Part shown: positions 24,421 through 33,098 of the stretch, piece after piece
How positions within the stretch are numbered: the stretch's first letter is position 1
How the letters are laid out: the number at the start of each line of letters is the position of its first letter
Assembly (NCBI GenBank): GCA_903927025.1
Contig: CAIYLG010000021.1
Span: 124,001 to 188,000 of the forward strand
Length of the DNA stretch: 64,000 nucleotides
Direction of reading: 5' to 3'
From: an uncultured Armatimonadota bacterium
GTDB taxonomy: Bacteria; Armatimonadota; Fimbriimonadia; Fimbriimonadales; Fimbriimonadaceae
Program-made: the position numbers and the translations under genes
Notes under the pieces: generated by a model
Database searches by the model: none
What the model saw: the letters and a program-made list of their open reading frames with translations, nothing else
What the model was told of the DNA's origin: nothing

Positions 24421-26871
24421 ATGAAGATACTCCTCCCGCTCCTGTGTGTCTCATCCGTCGCCGTTGGCGGCTTGGTCGCCTTTCGTCATGCTCAAAGCAT
24501 CAAGGTAGGCAATCACGGAGATGGATCCTCCGTCGTCGCGACGGGTCAGATCCTGACTCCGTCCGGGGAAACAACGGTATTCAACAGCCGACCAGTCGAT
24601 CTTGCGATCTCTCCAGACGGCAAATTTGCCTACCTGAAGGACAACATCGGCGTCACCATCATCGATTGCTCAACAATGAAGATGCTGCACCAGGTGAAGG
24701 TTGCGGGCGGCGATTCGTTCTACGGCATCATCCTCAGCGAAGATGGGAAGACGCTATGCACGACAAGTGCGACAAACGCGCTCGTCGTTTTCGACGTTGA
24801 CGGAGCCGAGATCACAGAGCGAAAGCGCATCTCTCTTCCAGCGGCACGCGTCGGAGGAGCCCCGAACCCGTGTGGCCTCGTTTTCCAGGATCCAGCCCAT
24901 GTCTTCGTCTGCCTCAACCGAGACAATTCAGTCGCGAGGGTCAATTTAGAATCCCAAGAAATTGAGAAGTGGGATACCGATGTTGCCCCATTTTCTGTTG
25001 CCCTCGATCCAAGAACACAGCGACTCTACGTATCCTGCTGGTCCCGGCAGGCAAATAAGGGAGAGCCACAGGCGGCCTCCTCCGGTACGAACATTCCCGT
25101 CGATAGCCGAGGCGTCGGTCTGGGTGGACGCCTTTCTGTCGTCTCGCTGCGCTCGGGTCAATTGGTGGACAGCCTTCCGATTGGACATCACGCGGCTGAA
25201 GTCGATATCGAGGGTCAGTCCATATACGTGCCCTGCTCAGGCAGCGACACGTTGGAAAAGTTCTCGCTGGACGGTGGTGCTCGGCAGACTATTGCCCTGT
25301 TTGGGAAGGATCCTGTAGGCTCCGCACCGGCATCATTGGCGCTGGCGCCCGATGGCAATACCGCCTATATCGCCTGCAGCGGTCGCAACAGCGTTCTCGT
25401 TTATGATCTCCAGCATCGCAAGTCACTGGGCGAATACCCGACGGCGTGGTACCCGACGACGGTTCGGCTCCTCAAGGGCAAGCTGTACGTGGCATGCACC
25501 AAGGGAATCGGAGAGCGGGCTCTCGAGAAGAACCCGGCTTCCCATAACTCTTGGGACCTAACCGGAGCGCTTTGCGTGATTCCTACCAGCCTTCCACCAA
25601 CCGCGGTTCGCACCACCGCTACGTTGCCACCACGTGCCGGACGAAAGCCGACACCGATGCCCGAACGGCTTGGCGAACCCAGTCTCATCAAGCATGTGGT
25701 GTACGTTATCCGCGAAAACCGGACTTACGATCAATTGTTCGGCGACATGAAGGAGGGGGATGGCGATCCATCGCTCTGCAACTTTGGCGAGCAGGTCACC
25801 CCGAACGCGCACGCCCTTGCTCGCCAATATGCGCTCCTAGACAACTATTACTGCAATGGCATCTGCAGCGCAGACGGCCACTCGTGGGCGACTGAGGCGA
25901 ACACAACCGCCAACCTAGAGCGAAGCGTCTCCGGCTGGCCTAGAAGCTATCCGTTTGGCGACGATGCCCTCAACACAAGTTCGACCGGCTTCATTTGGGA
26001 CGAAGTCCTCGCTTCCGGCAAGAGCTTTCTCAACTTTGGCGAGTTTGACTACGCCGCCACTGCCAACAAGGAAACCTACTTCGACTGCCTCCGCCAACAC
26101 GAATCCGGTGCCACTGGCATCAAGTTCAAACAGAACATTGGCGTCGCACGGATGAGGCAGTACGCATACCCTGGCTACCCGGGTTGGGACCTATCCATCC
26201 CCGATGTCTGCCGTGCCGACATCTTTATCAAAGCACTCAAGAAGATGGAGATGGATGGCAAGATGCCGGACTTCACGATTCTGTATCTCTGCTGCGACCA
26301 CACGGGCGGCCCCGTCACTGGGCGTGCTCAAGTTGCCGACAACGACCTCGCCACAGGGATGTGCATCGACGCGCTCACCAAGAGCAAATTCTGGAAGGAC
26401 ACTTGCGTGTTTGTCGAAGAAGACGACCCCCAGGCGGGTTGGGACCATGTGGATGGCCACCGAAGCCCATGCTTAGTCGTGTCTCCGTACACACGAGGCT
26501 TGGGACGCATCAGCAGCTTCTACAACCAAACGTCCGTTATCCGCTCAATCGAACAGATCTTTGGATTGAAGTCAAAGAGCTACTTCGCCTCCATCTCACC
26601 GATCATGAGTCAGTGCTTCACCGGCAAATTCGATCTCACCCCGTTCACGCACGTCCCCAACCAAATCCCGCTGGACGAAACGGGCAAGAAGAGCTACGGC
26701 CTCAGCTTCAACCTGACCAAACCCGACTTGGTGGACGACAAGGCTTTCAATCGAGCCATCTGGGCAGAATCCATGTCCGGCAAGCCCTATCCGCTCGACT
26801 ACGAAGGCGCTCACGGTAAAGGTCTCTCCGCCCGGCGACTGAAGCTCGAGGAGCGGATGGGTAAAGACTAA
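24421..26871 (+). CDS. Secreted YncE-like beta-propeller / phosphoesterase protein
   Basis: From the ATG at 24421 the protein has 816 residues, starting with a signal peptide (MKILLPLLCVSSVAVGGLVAF). An in-frame upstream start at 24205 would overlap kdpD and adds arginine-rich sequence without homology. Residues about 50-400 form a seven-bladed YVTN/YncE-type propeller (repeats such as LAISPDGKFAYL and LALAPDGNTAYIA). Residues about 430-760 are a phosphoesterase (phospholipase C/acid phosphatase class) domain beginning HVVYVIRENRTYDQLFG. It also has VFVEEDDPQAGWDHVDGHRS, the metal-ligand-bearing region of that family. It is likely a periplasmic or surface phosphatase with unknown substrate. 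It converges with the MFS gene. Confidence 0.85.
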   Translation: MKILLPLLCVSSVAVGGLVAFRHAQSIKVGNHGDGSSVVATGQILTPSGETTVFNSRPVDLAISPDGKFAYLKDNIGVTIIDCSTMKMLHQVKVAGGDSFYGIILSEDGKTLCTTSATNALVVFDVDGAEITERKRISLPAARVGGAPNPCGLVFQDPAHVFVCLNRDNSVARVNLESQEIEKWDTDVAPFSVALDPRTQRLYVSCWSRQANKGEPQAASSGTNIPVDSRGVGLGGRLSVVSLRSGQLVDSLPIGHHAAEVDIEGQSIYVPCSGSDTLEKFSLDGGARQTIALFGKDPVGSAPASLALAPDGNTAYIACSGRNSVLVYDLQHRKSLGEYPTAWYPTTVRLLKGKLYVACTKGIGERALEKNPASHNSWDLTGALCVIPTSLPPTAVRTTATLPPRAGRKPTPMPERLGEPSLIKHVVYVIRENRTYDQLFGDMKEGDGDPSLCNFGEQVTPNAHALARQYALLDNYYCNGICSADGHSWATEANTTANLERSVSGWPRSYPFGDDALNTSSTGFIWDEVLASGKSFLNFGEFDYAATANKETYFDCLRQHESGATGIKFKQNIGVARMRQYAYPGYPGWDLSIPDVCRADIFIKALKKMEMDGKMPDFTILYLCCDHTGGPVTGRAQVADNDLATGMCIDALTKSKFWKDTCVFVEEDDPQAGWDHVDGHRSPCLVVSPYTRGLGRISSFYNQTSVIRSIEQIFGLKSKSYFASISPIMSQCFTGKFDLTPFTHVPNQIPLDETGKKSYGLSFNLTKPDLVDDKAFNRAIWAESMSGKPYPLDYEGAHGKGLSARRLKLEERMGKD

Positions 26872-26906
26872 AGGAGTACGGGCTTCAGCACGCCTGCCCC
26901 CTTAGC

Positions 26907-28535
26907 TTAGTGCGCATCGATCGCGACGGTCATCTTCTTCGCCTTGCGAAGCATAAAGATGCCGGGGGCAGTCACAACGAAGATCACCAAGATCATCATG
27001 TAGGCGTCGTTGTAGCTGTTCGTCAATGCTTGAGTGTTGACGGTGTGATTCAGAGCCGCGTAAGCGGCCTGCTTAGCAGCCTCAGGACTAAACCCCTTCG
27101 CGTGAAACGCCGCTGCCAATCCGCTCAAGCGAGACTCCATAACCGGGTTGCCGGAGTATAGGTAGGTGACGAGACTGGCGCGATGCGCGTCCGTACGACC
27201 AACCAGGTAGGTACCCAAGATTGCGATCCCGAAAGAGCCGCCAAGCTGACGGGCAAGGTTGATCAGACCAGACGCCTGCTGAGCCTCATGGGGCTGAATG
27301 CTGGCATACGCCACCTGGTTGATGGGGGCAAAAAGGAAACCCAGTCCGAAGCCGCGAACCAGGAGCGCGATACGCGTATCGTCTTCTCCGCTCACTGTGG
27401 TGAGATGCCCCAGCTTCCACATCGAAAGCATAAAGACTCCCACACCAAACATGATCAACAAACGCGCATCCACGAGGGCCTTCTTTCCGTTAAGAAGACG
27501 GCCACACAGCAAAGCGCTACACGCAGTCGCAAGACCGCCAGGCAGAAGCGCGAGACCGGTCTTGGTTGGAGAGAGCCCCAAAATGGTTTGCGCAAACAGC
27601 GGAAATAGGTAGGTGCCGCCGTACAGTCCAAAACCTAAAGCGACAAACAGTGCAATCGCCGAAGCCAGTGCCTTGTTCTTCAGAATTCGGAAATCGACAA
27701 CTGGGTGCGTATTTTTGGGCGAAAGCTCCCACCACATCAAAGCGGTCAGACAAACTCCGGAGAAGATGGCGAGCTTAAGAATCGTGGGATCGTTGAACCA
27801 GTCGTTGCTTTGCCCTTCTTCCAACACGTATTGAAGCGACCCAAGCCCGCCAGCGAGCAGACCGATCCCCCACCAGTCAATACTGCCGCTTCGGTTCGCT
27901 TGGACCGAGTCCTGAAGGAATGTCGTTACTAAAAAGAACGAGGCGATTCCGATCGGTATATTGATGAAGAAACACCAATTCCAAGTGTAATTGTCGGTGA
28001 TCCAACCGCCCAGAGTAGGGCCTAAAGTTGGCGCAACAATGACGCCCATCAAGAAGATCGCTTGGACGATTCCCTGTTGTTCAGTCGGAAAAATCTGCCG
28101 AAGCGTCGCCTGCGCCGTGGACAGCAGCGCCGCGCCTCCTGCACCTTGGACAATCCGCCAGAACACCAATTCCAGCAGCGTGTGAGACGTTCCGCAAAAG
28201 AACGACGCAACCATAAACAAGATGATTGAGAAACCGAGATAGCGCTTCCTGCCAAACCGAGCGGCGAGGAATGCAGTCATCGGAAGCACGACTACGTTGG
28301 ACAGGATGTAGCCCGTAGAGACCCATCCAATTTCTTGATTAGTAGCACCCAGATTGCCAGCCATCTGCGGAAGCGCCACGTTGACAATCGTGGTATCCAG
28401 CACCTCCATGATGGCGGCTGTGATCAATCCTAGAAGGATCCACCACCGATATTGGCTAACGCCGCTTGCTGCTGCCGCCGCCATATTCGCGGCTGCAGTG
28501 GAAGGTGATACGCTTGGATTCGAAACCTTTGCCAA
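26907..28535 (-). CDS. DHA2-family drug efflux MFS transporter (EmrB/QacA type)
   Basis: This 542-residue protein has about 14 transmembrane helices. The DHA2 motifs are visible: LDTTIVNVALPQMAG in helix 1, the antiporter motif region LGPTLGGWITDNYTWNWCFF and the helix 2-3 loop ARFGRKRYL. Such proteins export drugs or small amphiphiles by proton antiport. An unusually long Ala-rich cytoplasmic tail precedes helix 1 (STAAANMAAAAASGV). It follows the 191-residue exported protein by 41 bp on the same strand; there is no EmrA-type adaptor or TolC gene beside it, so a tripartite pump is not indicated by context. Confidence 0.9.
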   Translation of the reverse strand: MAKVSNPSVSPSTAAANMAAAAASGVSQYRWWILLGLITAAIMEVLDTTIVNVALPQMAGNLGATNQEIGWVSTGYILSNVVVLPMTAFLAARFGRKRYLGFSIILFMVASFFCGTSHTLLELVFWRIVQGAGGAALLSTAQATLRQIFPTEQQGIVQAIFLMGVIVAPTLGPTLGGWITDNYTWNWCFFINIPIGIASFFLVTTFLQDSVQANRSGSIDWWGIGLLAGGLGSLQYVLEEGQSNDWFNDPTILKLAIFSGVCLTALMWWELSPKNTHPVVDFRILKNKALASAIALFVALGFGLYGGTYLFPLFAQTILGLSPTKTGLALLPGGLATACSALLCGRLLNGKKALVDARLLIMFGVGVFMLSMWKLGHLTTVSGEDDTRIALLVRGFGLGFLFAPINQVAYASIQPHEAQQASGLINLARQLGGSFGIAILGTYLVGRTDAHRASLVTYLYSGNPVMESRLSGLAAAFHAKGFSPEAAKQAAYAALNHTVNTQALTNSYNDAYMMILVIFVVTAPGIFMLRKAKKMTVAIDAH

Positions 28536-28576
28536 ATATGAATGCTCCGAAAGAGTCCTAAGCGCTCAGCAAGAAC

Positions 28577-29152
28577 TTAGTTTCCCTGCTGAGATCCTCG
28601 AACCTGGTCGAGGAGATTCTGACGATCGTCAGGGCTCATTGTGTACCAAAGCGCCGCCAACTCTTCCCGCTGGCGACGATTCATTGAACTCATCATCAGA
28701 CGCAAAACCTCTCGATCCGAAATCTGCATATCGTTCGAAACTTGCTCCTGTTGTTGCTGGTCCATCAGACTCGCAACATCACCGGAAATGTCATCCTGGC
28801 TCGCTAGGTTGCTCGCATCCGCATTCGGGTCTGGTTGCGGCGTAGATGCTGGTGCGGCAGGTGGCGCAGATGGGCTCGGGTCCATCGGAAGCGGGACGGG
28901 ACGATCTATATTCGCGTCACTTCCCACGAGGATCGGCTGGTCATCCGTTCCTATCGACATGTTCATTTCAGGCGGAACTGTCGAGTCGGGAATGCCATGT
29001 TTGCGCGCTGGCTGTTTTGACTCTACTCGCGCCACTTCAGTTGGAGCGGCCACGACGACAACGGGTGCCTTCGACGATTGAGCGCGGACAAATACCACGA
29101 CTCCCACCATCGCTACACAAAAAAGACCAAACGTTCGGTTGCTGATTTCCAT
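28577..29152 (-). CDS. Membrane-anchored proline-rich protein, unknown function
   Basis: A 191-residue protein with one N-terminal membrane segment (FGLFCVAMVGVVVFVRA). It continues with a long low-complexity linker rich in Pro, Ala and Ser (PLPMDPSPSAPPAAPASTP), then a charged helical C-terminus (DREVLRLMMSSMNRRQREEL...MSPDDRQNLL). The C-terminal segment looks like a small helical-hairpin interaction module. No family is recognised. It leads the MFS efflux gene by 41 bp, so the two may be co-expressed; an accessory role is only inferred from that. Confidence 0.6.
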   Translation of the reverse strand: MEISNRTFGLFCVAMVGVVVFVRAQSSKAPVVVVAAPTEVARVESKQPARKHGIPDSTVPPEMNMSIGTDDQPILVGSDANIDRPVPLPMDPSPSAPPAAPASTPQPDPNADASNLASQDDISGDVASLMDQQQQEQVSNDMQISDREVLRLMMSSMNRRQREELAALWYTMSPDDRQNLLDQVRGSQQGN

Positions 29153-29246
29153 CGCTCGTCCTCACGTAAGAATACGTCAGATGCGCTACAGAAATGTCCA
29201 GGGTTCAAAAACACACACCTCAAGACGCGTACAGTAGAATTCTCGA

Positions 29247-31553
29247 ATGCTGGTCGGCCTCTCCGCGCTGCTTCTATCAACCCTAACCCATGGCGCCACG
29301 ACGTTAGCAAGGTACGCGCCGACACCGGATGAACTTCGCGAAGCGTATGCCCGTGCAGACAAATTGCGTGACTTTGCGATTGGGAATGCGTTCAATCTGA
29401 AAATCCAGCCTCATTGGCAGGAGGGAGACGCTAAGTTCTGGTACCGCGCCGATGGCCATGGTGGATCGAAGCAGTTCCTCGAGGTTGAAACAGCTCGGGG
29501 CCATCGCTATCCCGCGTTTGACCACGCCAAACTTGCCGCCGCCCTCGGGACGGCCGCAAACGCAACTGTGGCTGCTGATCGGCTACCGTTTAATGAGTTC
29601 CAGTTCTCTCCCGACCAAAAGCAGCTCTCCTTCGAGGCGTTTGGGAAAGCGTGGAGATGCGATCTCACCCAGTATTCGGTCGAAGTTTCCGGAAAAGCTA
29701 AGCCAAGCGAACCCGTAGCCGAGACATTGTCAGAAGAGGACAAGTTCCTCTCCCCGGACAGTGAATCTCCACGCTACTCAAGCGAGTCGTCCATCCAGCG
29801 GCGTCGGCGTGCATCTTCTGATCAGACATCCCCGGATGGAAAATTTGAAGCCTTTATCGAATCAGGAAACATTCACCTGAGGGCAAAAGACGGCACCCGC
29901 GACATATTCGCAAGCAAAGAAGGAATTCCTGGGAATGCATACACCTCTGTGATCTGGGCACCCGACTCAAAGCACCTCGTCGGAATCAGGCTTGCTCTGG
30001 GAGATCGCAAAGAGGTTTACCTTGTCGAATCCTCTCCCAAAGCCGGTGGCCGCGCTGTGCTGAAGCACCGAGTCTATGACCAGCCGGGCGACAAGCTGGA
30101 TACCTTTGACTTTTGGGTTCTCGACCCAGAAAAGCTCACGGAGACCAGGGTTGACATGGAGCCTGTCGATACCGGTGATCAGCCGGATATCCGCTGGAAG
30201 CGCGACCCAAAATTCTTCACCTACGAAAAAACGGATCGCGGGCATGGTCGATTTCGCATCATCGAAGCCGACACGACGACGGGGACCACCCGTAGTCTGG
30301 TTGACCATGTCGCCAAGACGTTCATCGATATCACCAGCGACTGGGACTACTACTGCACTCAAACAGATGAAATCCTCTGGCGCAGCGAGAAGGACGGATG
30401 GGGTCATCTCTACCTCGTTGACGGCAAAGCTGGAGTGATTGAGAATCAGATCACGAAAGGCAACTGGGTGGTCCGCGGTGTCGACAAAGTCGACGAAAAG
30501 GCCCGCCAAGTATGGTTCCATGCAAGTGGACGCAATCCAGGCCAAGACCCTTATCTGCTTCAGTACTACCGAATCAACTTCGACGGCTCCGGACTTACCC
30601 AACTCACAGAAGGAAACGGAAACCACTCCCTTGCGATCTCGCCAACCGGCAAGTTCGCGATTGATACTTACTCTCGAGTGGACGAGGAACCGACTTTCGA
30701 ACTCCGCAGAACCAGCGACGGACGACTTGTCTCAAGATTCGACCGAGCCGATATCAGCCTGCTCAAGTCCAGTAGCTGGAAGTTCCCTCAGGTCTTCGTG
30801 GCGAAGGCGCGCGATGCCAAAACCGACATCTGGGGAGTGGTGTATCGTCCCTCTAACTTTGATCCGGCCAAGAAGTATCCGGTGATTGAGAATATCTACG
30901 CCGGCCCGCAAGACTCCTTTGTCCCCAAAACATTTGCCCCTACCAACCGAATGCAGCAGCTCGCTGAACTGGGTTTCATAGTGGTGCAGATTGACGGCAT
31001 GGGCACCCGAAACCGCTCGAAGGCTTTCCACGACGTCTGCTGGAAGAACCTTGCCGATGCAGGTTTCCCTGACCGCATCCTGTGGATGAAGGCGCTTGCA
31101 GCAAAGGACCCCTCGCTAGACTTGAATCGCGTTGGAATTTACGGAACCTCCGCTGGGGGGCAAAACTCAACCGGAGCGCTCCTATTTCACCCTGAGTTCT
31201 ACAAGGTTGCCGTCTCCTGCGCAGGTTGCCACGACAACCGCATGGACAAGGTCTGGTGGAACGAACAGTGGATGAGCTATCCAATGGGGCCGTGGTATGC
31301 CGAGCAGTCCAACATCACCAACGCTGGAAAACTCAAAGGCAAATTGCTTCTCATGGTCGGTGAACTCGACACCAACGTTCCACCCGAAACCACCCTCCGC
31401 CTTGTCGATGCCCTCATCAAGTCGAACAAAGAGTTCCAAATGCTGGTCCTCCCCGGCTTCGACCACACCGACGGCGGCCCGTACGGAGAGCGAAAGCGAA
31501 GAGACTTCTTCGTCCACAACCTCCTAGGAGTCGAGCCGCCGGAACGGAACTAG
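29247..31553 (+). CDS. Secreted S9-family prolyl oligopeptidase (DPP IV-like)
   Basis: A 768-residue serine peptidase with a signal peptide (MLVGLSALLLSTLTHG). The N-terminal half is a DPP IV-type beta-propeller; the C-terminal third is the alpha/beta-hydrolase domain. The catalytic triad is visible: Ser about 635 in GTSAGGQ, Asp about 707 in GELDTNV and His about 739 in FDHTDGG. The canonical Trp and Tyr of GWSYGG are replaced by Thr and Ala (GTSAGG), which could alter specificity. The enzyme should cleave dipeptides or oligopeptides outside the cytoplasm. It is divergent from the exported small protein, with 94 bp between them. Confidence 0.88.
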   Translation: MLVGLSALLLSTLTHGATTLARYAPTPDELREAYARADKLRDFAIGNAFNLKIQPHWQEGDAKFWYRADGHGGSKQFLEVETARGHRYPAFDHAKLAAALGTAANATVAADRLPFNEFQFSPDQKQLSFEAFGKAWRCDLTQYSVEVSGKAKPSEPVAETLSEEDKFLSPDSESPRYSSESSIQRRRRASSDQTSPDGKFEAFIESGNIHLRAKDGTRDIFASKEGIPGNAYTSVIWAPDSKHLVGIRLALGDRKEVYLVESSPKAGGRAVLKHRVYDQPGDKLDTFDFWVLDPEKLTETRVDMEPVDTGDQPDIRWKRDPKFFTYEKTDRGHGRFRIIEADTTTGTTRSLVDHVAKTFIDITSDWDYYCTQTDEILWRSEKDGWGHLYLVDGKAGVIENQITKGNWVVRGVDKVDEKARQVWFHASGRNPGQDPYLLQYYRINFDGSGLTQLTEGNGNHSLAISPTGKFAIDTYSRVDEEPTFELRRTSDGRLVSRFDRADISLLKSSSWKFPQVFVAKARDAKTDIWGVVYRPSNFDPAKKYPVIENIYAGPQDSFVPKTFAPTNRMQQLAELGFIVVQIDGMGTRNRSKAFHDVCWKNLADAGFPDRILWMKALAAKDPSLDLNRVGIYGTSAGGQNSTGALLFHPEFYKVAVSCAGCHDNRMDKVWWNEQWMSYPMGPWYAEQSNITNAGKLKGKLLLMVGELDTNVPPETTLRLVDALIKSNKEFQMLVLPGFDHTDGGPYGERKRRDFFVHNLLGVEPPERN

Positions 31554-31697
31554 CTGGTAACTGGCGATCAAGACTCCGACGAAAATCGTCGCCAATATCC
31601 CGCTAAACGTCAAAAAAATCCGCGGACCGCAGCGCGTCTCCCCTCCCCACGCGAAGCGGCAAAGCCCAGTAGATCCCAAGAATTTAGGACTCTCCAC
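31524..31697 (-). CDS. Possible small membrane protein (57 residues)
   Basis: A GTG at 31697, six bases after a GGTGAG, opens a frame of 57 codons ending at 31524. It has one clear hydrophobic helix (FLTFSGILATIFVGVLIASY) preceded by two Cys and a basic stretch, and ends VPFRRLDS. The frame is closed upstream by a TGA three codons before the GTG, so it is not the tail of a longer gene. It overlaps the end of the S9 peptidase gene by 30 bp in the opposite direction. Without homologues it could be chance; the rest of this 227-bp gap shows nothing. Confidence 0.35.
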   Translation of the reverse strand: MESPKFLGSTGLCRFAWGGETRCGPRIFLTFSGILATIFVGVLIASYQLVPFRRLDS

Positions 31698-31780
31698 GTT
31701 AACTCACCAACACGACTCCCGAAACGGATCGTGATGATGGTTCGGAATAATGGCTCCGGACACAATCCCCGAGTCGCCTC

Positions 31781-33085
31781 TTACTCTTCGTGTAACTGAA
31801 GCGTCTTCTCGTCGCTGTCGTACTCAAGCAGACCCGCGTACCGGCCCCAGTTGAGGGCGGTTTCAAACTGGTTTCGGGCTTCCTCGTCGCTGTAGTTCTC
31901 ATCAAGAATGTCCAGGATGAAGTCTTCATGCACCGGCTTACCCTTTGTGGAGAGCAGGACTTCATGCATGGTGCGAACCATCGGCGCAAACTTGAGCGCC
32001 TGTTCGCGGAAGATAGCCCGCGCCTGCTCGACTTCGGCGTCGGCAAAGGTACGGCCGATTTCGGTGAGGGTCACGTCTCCCTCTTTAACGGTCGCAAACC
32101 CGAGCAGAACTGCGGCATCAAGAATCGGAAGCAGGTCGTCCGCCTCGATGCGAAGACGATCCGAAATAACGGCAACGTCTTCGGGTCCACCGTACTCCTC
32201 CACAAGCTCCAGCAGGCCGCTGATGGCACCGGGGCGGGCATGGGGCAGTGCGGTGGTATCGACAAGAGATCCGCGATCCTGGACCACTTGGGTGATCTGG
32301 GTGTCCGGATTCGTCATGATCGTGTAGATGTGGTCTGCCATCGCGCGGAAGTCGCTTGAATTGCGCTCTCTCGGACGACTCAGCGTTACTTGAATCTCAC
32401 CCCGGATGCGGCCAGGGTTGGAAGACATGACCACAACCCGGTCTGCCAGCATAATCGCCTCTTCGATGTTGTGCGTAACCAAGACCACACTTTTCGCTGG
32501 GAAGTTTCCTGCCTCCCAAAGGTCCGCGATTTCGCCACGCAGGTTCTCAGCAGTCAAAACGTCCAGGGCGCTGAACGGCTCATCCAGCATGAGCACCATC
32601 GGCTCAACCACAAATGCGCGGGCAAAGCCCACTCTTTGCTGCATTCCCCCCGAGAGTTCCCTAGGGTAGGCCCGTTCGAACCCTTCCAGTCCGACCAAAC
32701 GAAGAGCCTCGGTGGCGCGTCGGTGCACTTCGTCCGGACCCAGGTGCTTGGCTTCCAGTCCAATCTCCACGTTCTCGCGCACGTTCAGCCATGGCAGAAG
32801 CGCGAAGCTCTGAAATACCATCGAAACGTCCGCATTCGGACCATCCACCCGCACTCCGTTGCTGGTCACGGTTCCTCGCGTTGGCTTGCTCAACCCTGCA
32901 ATGCTTCGAAGGAGCGTGCTTTTGCCGCTGCCGCTGCGACCGAGAAGCGCGACGATCTCACCTGGAACCACTGTAAGGTTGATATCCTCCAGAACAGTGA
33001 AGGAGCCACCCGATTCGGGCTTTGGATAAACCTTTCCTACACCTTCGATGAGAAGCAGGGGCGATACGTTTGGAGTAGTTGCCAT
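31781..33085 (-). CDS. NitT/TauT-type ABC ATPase with AAA-associated C-terminal domain
   Basis: A 434-residue protein. Residues about 1-260 are an ABC ATPase of the NrtD/SsuB class: Walker A GRSGSGKSTLL, signature LSGGMQQRVGFA, Walker B VLMLDEPFSAL and the H-loop VTHNIEEA. Residues about 300-434 form the AAA-associated C-terminal domain (PF09821 type) with a helical regulator-like look. The pair with the permease 13 bp upstream is a known arrangement for nitrate/sulfonate/bicarbonate-type systems of unknown substrate. The ATG at 33085 is chosen because the longer frame (from 33169) overlaps the permease stop. No substrate-binding gene is adjacent. Confidence 0.88.
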   Translation of the reverse strand: MATTPNVSPLLLIEGVGKVYPKPESGGSFTVLEDINLTVVPGEIVALLGRSGSGKSTLLRSIAGLSKPTRGTVTSNGVRVDGPNADVSMVFQSFALLPWLNVRENVEIGLEAKHLGPDEVHRRATEALRLVGLEGFERAYPRELSGGMQQRVGFARAFVVEPMVLMLDEPFSALDVLTAENLRGEIADLWEAGNFPAKSVVLVTHNIEEAIMLADRVVVMSSNPGRIRGEIQVTLSRPRERNSSDFRAMADHIYTIMTNPDTQITQVVQDRGSLVDTTALPHARPGAISGLLELVEEYGGPEDVAVISDRLRIEADDLLPILDAAVLLGFATVKEGDVTLTEIGRTFADAEVEQARAIFREQALKFAPMVRTMHEVLLSTKGKPVHEDFILDILDENYSDEEARNQFETALNWGRYAGLLEYDSDEKTLQLHEE

Positions 33086-33098
33086 AGAAATCAGTTGG

